A DNA stretch of 15,882 bases, from positions 1 through 15,882 of the forward strand of contig LFTP01000380.1 in assembly GCA_001513395.1 (NCBI GenBank), given 5' to 3'. Under the pieces are notes generated by a model. That model was not told the DNA's origin and ran no database searches. It was given only the letters and a program-made list of their open reading frames with translations. A program made the position numbers and the translations under genes. Origin of the DNA: Clostridia bacterium DTU080. Its GTDB lineage: Bacteria; Bacillota; Limnochordia; DTU080. The stretch's first letter is position 1, and every line of letters begins with the position of its first letter. This document shows, one piece after another, positions 13,895 through 15,882 of the stretch.

Positions 13895-14638
13895 ATGCGA
13901 CGGGCCGATGAGCTTAGACGAACTTTTGAAGCCCAGCTGCGTGAGAAGGATGACCCGCGTTTGGCAGAGGCTACACGTGTGGAAAGAGTGATTTTTCTCA
14001 CCGCAGCAGTATGTGCAGGGCTTGCCATTCAGCCGCTCCCTGTTGTAGACGTTCTGATACACACTCCCGTGCAGGTCTTCATGGCCGCCAAGATAGGGGA
14101 GATCAAAGGTTTCCCCGTCGGCAAAAAACAAGCCGAGGATATCTTGAAGGAGCTCGGCGGGATGGTCGGCTTGGGATTGCTGGCCCAACATGGCGTGGCC
14201 AGTCTATATAAACTCGGCCTTCCTACCGTGGGCGGCCTGATGGCCGGACCTTTGATGTTTGCATCGACTTACGCCATCGGCCGTATTGCTGAGTATTACT
14301 TCGATCAGAAGCGTGCGGGACGACCGATTCTGGTTGAGGAAGTCAGGAAAACATGGTCGCTGGCGCTGAGCGAAGGACGAAGGTTGGCAGAGACGGTGTT
14401 GGGCAAGGAGACTCCAGCGGAACCAATCGCTGAAGCCGGATCTAATCAGGCTTCTTTTGTCGCGCCGCGTTCGACGGTCGTTTTGTACCCCGGAAGGAAG
14501 TATTCGACCGGCCTGTCGCCGATCAAAAGCGTTTGTCCTTATTGTCAGCAAGAGTATGATGTGCCTGGGAATCTACTTGGGCAACAGGTTCGCTGCTCTC
14601 GTTGTCGAGGAACGTTTTGCTTGACAGATGGCAGGTAG
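13895..14638 (+). CDS. DUF697-like membrane protein with C-terminal zinc ribbon
   Basis: This is a 247-residue protein. The N-terminus is charged and helical (1-30). Residues ~33-135 resemble DUF697, the membrane-associated domain found in YcjF-like and some GTPase proteins: AIQPLPVVDVLIHTPVQ (44-60), a short loop with KKQAEDILKELGGMVG, and a Gly-rich helical segment with ASTYAIGRIAEYYF (123-136). A linker follows. The C-terminus (214-242) is a zinc ribbon with CPYC (214-217) and CSRC (234-237), similar to the MJ0042 type found at protein ends. No GTPase domain is present. The role is unknown; a zinc-binding membrane adaptor is one possibility. The preceding 214 bases hold inverted repeats and no clear promoter. 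Its last 66 bases overlap the patatin gene on the other strand. Confidence 0.7.
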   Translation: MRRADELRRTFEAQLREKDDPRLAEATRVERVIFLTAAVCAGLAIQPLPVVDVLIHTPVQVFMAAKIGEIKGFPVGKKQAEDILKELGGMVGLGLLAQHGVASLYKLGLPTVGGLMAGPLMFASTYAIGRIAEYYFDQKRAGRPILVEEVRKTWSLALSEGRRLAETVLGKETPAEPIAEAGSNQASFVAPRSTVVLYPGRKYSTGLSPIKSVCPYCQQEYDVPGNLLGQQVRCSRCRGTFCLTDGR

Positions 14639-15598
14639 CTCTTTCGGGAGCCTGTAGCGCTCTTTATAGGTTTCGAAATTCCACGTTTTCAAAAAGTCTC
14701 TCGCGGCGGAAACACCGGAATCATACAGTCGCAGTCGGGTGGCTTTGGGTAGGTTGAAATCCACGGTGCGAACGCCCAAAGTGTCGATGGCGATGGTGCG
14801 CACGAAATTGGCCTCTTCTATGTGACGGGCGTCGTGAGCTTCCAGCATAGTCGAGAAAAGAGCGGTCAATAAGGACAGGGGCCCTGTGATTTGGTTGGGC
14901 TTTCCTGCCCGAGGATCAACCAGCCGCAGTCCGATGGTCGGCCATCGAGGCACTCGGTTCGGAGGGCAGTCGAAGATCCAGACGGGATAGTTGCTGAGCA
15001 CGCCGCCGTCGACTATGAAGTGTTTTCGTGTCTTGGATTTCGAAGAACGGACTATCACCGGCTCGTAGAAAAAGGGGATGCTTGTGCTCATGCGTATAGC
15101 CTTTGCCACTTCGAGGTAATCCGGGTCGAGGCCGTAGGTCTTGACATCGTCGGGAAGTATTAGCATGCGGCCTCTTGTGAGATCAGAGGCAATGACTTGC
15201 AGTCGATAGCGATAGCGAGGATTATGCTCGTCGTGGACCTTGAGATCGCCAAACGTGCGCAGGCCCTTGCTGAGCAGAATGTCCCGGATCCAGGCCTCAA
15301 GCGCCTGGCCGCTGTACAAACCCATGTAGAGGGCTATGCCGGCTGCCGGACCGACAACGGGTAGGCGCTGAATCAGTCGCCGGTCACATAGAGCGGTGAA
15401 GTTCATGTTGAGTATCAACTCTTTGAGGTCTTTTCCCGAATAACCGGCTACGATGAGTGAGCCGACGAGAGCACCCGCTGAAGTCCCGGCGATGTTGTTC
15501 CATGAGTACCCTTGCGTTTCTGCATAGTTGATGGCACCAGCTAAGGCGATAGCTTTTATACCGCCTCCTTCTAAGACGAGATCCGCCTTTCGTGTCAT
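14573..15598 (-). CDS. Patatin-like phospholipase
   Basis: This is a 341-residue lipid acyl hydrolase. The oxyanion loop EGGGIKAIALAGA lies at 10-22, the nucleophile is Ser40 in GTSAG, and the catalytic Asp is Asp197 in VDGGVLSNYP, so the Ser-Asp dyad is intact. FFYEPV and IRMSTSIP between them are typical of patatin folds. No signal peptide is visible, so it probably acts inside the cell or at the inner membrane face. ATG 15598 is chosen because GGGAGGGA (minus strand, 15608-15615) lies 9 bases upstream; an in-frame ATG at 15631 has no ribosome binding site. The C-terminal ~22 codons run antisense to the zinc ribbon gene and look weakly conserved. Substrate is probably a phospholipid or lysophospholipid. 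Confidence 0.92.
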   Translation of the reverse strand: MTRKADLVLEGGGIKAIALAGAINYAETQGYSWNNIAGTSAGALVGSLIVAGYSGKDLKELILNMNFTALCDRRLIQRLPVVGPAAGIALYMGLYSGQALEAWIRDILLSKGLRTFGDLKVHDEHNPRYRYRLQVIASDLTRGRMLILPDDVKTYGLDPDYLEVAKAIRMSTSIPFFYEPVIVRSSKSKTRKHFIVDGGVLSNYPVWIFDCPPNRVPRWPTIGLRLVDPRAGKPNQITGPLSLLTALFSTMLEAHDARHIEEANFVRTIAIDTLGVRTVDFNLPKATRLRLYDSGVSAARDFLKTWNFETYKERYRLPKELPAICQAKRSSTTRAANLLPK

Positions 15599-15607
15599 AA
15601 CCGGTAA

Positions 15608-15615
15608 TCCCTCCC
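15608..15615 (-). promoter_or_regulatory. Ribosome binding site fixing the patatin start
   Basis: On the minus strand this reads GGGAGGGA, 9 bases before ATG 15598. The upstream in-frame ATG at 15631 lacks any such site, so it is probably not used. Confidence 0.75.
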
Positions 15616-15683
15616 AGAAAACGTCTGGCATTATGACAGTTAGGTCTGTGGCAAGGAAGACTGCTTGGCCTGGGAACGGTTAG

Positions 15684-15696
15684 ATAGTAATACTAT
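15684..15696. repeat. 13-base palindrome upstream of patatin
   Basis: ATAGTA, one A, then TACTAT form a perfect AT-rich inverted repeat 86 bases before the patatin start. Its position and composition suit a dimeric repressor site or a promoter element, but no clear -35/-10 pair is seen on either strand. Confidence 0.4.
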
Positions 15697-15770
15697 ACAA
15701 CGATCGCTTTTCCTTTTCTTGTCTATGGGTATTCAGGAAAACGCTTTGTAGTACGCTGATTCATGAAAGG

Positions 15771-15799
15771 GCTTCGGAGTTCACCGAGGCGATTTTTTT
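15771..15799 (+). terminator. Plus-strand terminator with no visible gene before it
   Basis: GCTTCGG at 15771-15777 pairs with CCGAGGC at 15784-15790 (one G-T pair) around loop AGTTCA, followed by GA and seven Ts. The only upstream gene, the patatin, is on the other strand. It may end a small RNA transcribed from about 15690, or stop antisense transcription. Confidence 0.6.
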
Positions 15800-15882
15800 C
15801 AGGTGCATTCGCACGTATGAGTAAATAAGTTAGGGGTTACGGCGGCATATGAAGTGATTGACGGATGTCGTCGTAGTAGGGG

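Larger units (their letters stand above)
15632..15882. other. Right-edge stretch without a recognised gene
   Basis: These 251 bases hold no convincing reading frame on either strand. They contain the AT-rich palindrome at 15684-15696 and the terminator at 15771-15799. The last ~80 bases show nothing I can assign and may lead to a gene outside the window. Confidence 0.5.

Noticed and set aside
13694..14191. Minus-strand 165-codon frame near the DUF697 gene
   Set aside because: It overlaps the DUF697 coding sequence, has no ribosome binding site I can see and no recognisable domain.

Overview
The window suggests a diderm member of the Bacillota, perhaps Limnochordia-like; no rRNA or core marker gene is present to prove this. 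Bacillota-like signs are strong GGAGG-type ribosome binding sites before almost every gene, frequent TTG and GTG starts (6 of 14 genes), T-tailed terminators and a Trp-type ABC transporter. The diderm sign is an outer-membrane beta-barrel protein with a signal peptide and a terminal phenylalanine. The transporter's binding protein also has a signal peptide without a lipobox, as expected for a soluble periplasmic protein. Base composition looks even, and I see no insertion sequence, phage gene, integrase or CRISPR array.

Layout. Bases 1-233 hold nothing I can name. Next come an outer-membrane porin-like barrel (253-1467) with its terminator and an MFS transporter (1601-2758). The MFS gene converges on a large two-domain alpha/beta-hydrolase of the acetyl xylan esterase type (2777-4738, minus). 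A near-consensus promoter at 4871-4899 drives a probable four-gene operon: an Lrp/AsnC regulator (4984-5451) followed by a binding protein, permease and ATPase of the TrpXYZ type (5471-8223). A DegT-type PLP aminotransferase (8311-9594) and a SAM methyltransferase (9611-10378) form a tight pair. A small FUN14-family membrane protein (10382-10738, minus) converges on them.

A tRNA-Ser(GCU) with its own promoter and terminator (10847-11038) is followed by a lipid- and ester-related stretch. It contains a small serine esterase (11079-11795), a PAP2 phosphatase fused to a GDPD domain that has lost most catalytic residues (11830-13680), a DUF697-like membrane protein with a C-terminal zinc ribbon (13895-14638), and a patatin-like phospholipase (14573-15598, minus). 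The last two overlap tail to tail by 66 bases. The right edge holds a 13-base palindrome and a plus-strand terminator with no visible gene in front of it.

How the genes may work together. The Lrp regulator probably senses an amino acid and controls the transporter behind it, which would import an aromatic amino acid or similar small molecule. The aminotransferase and methyltransferase may act in sequence on an amino sugar or cyclitol. The PAP2 fusion, the DUF697 protein and the patatin point to membrane lipid turnover. The best candidates for something undescribed are the PAP2-pseudoGDPD fusion and the DUF697-zinc-ribbon protein beside it.
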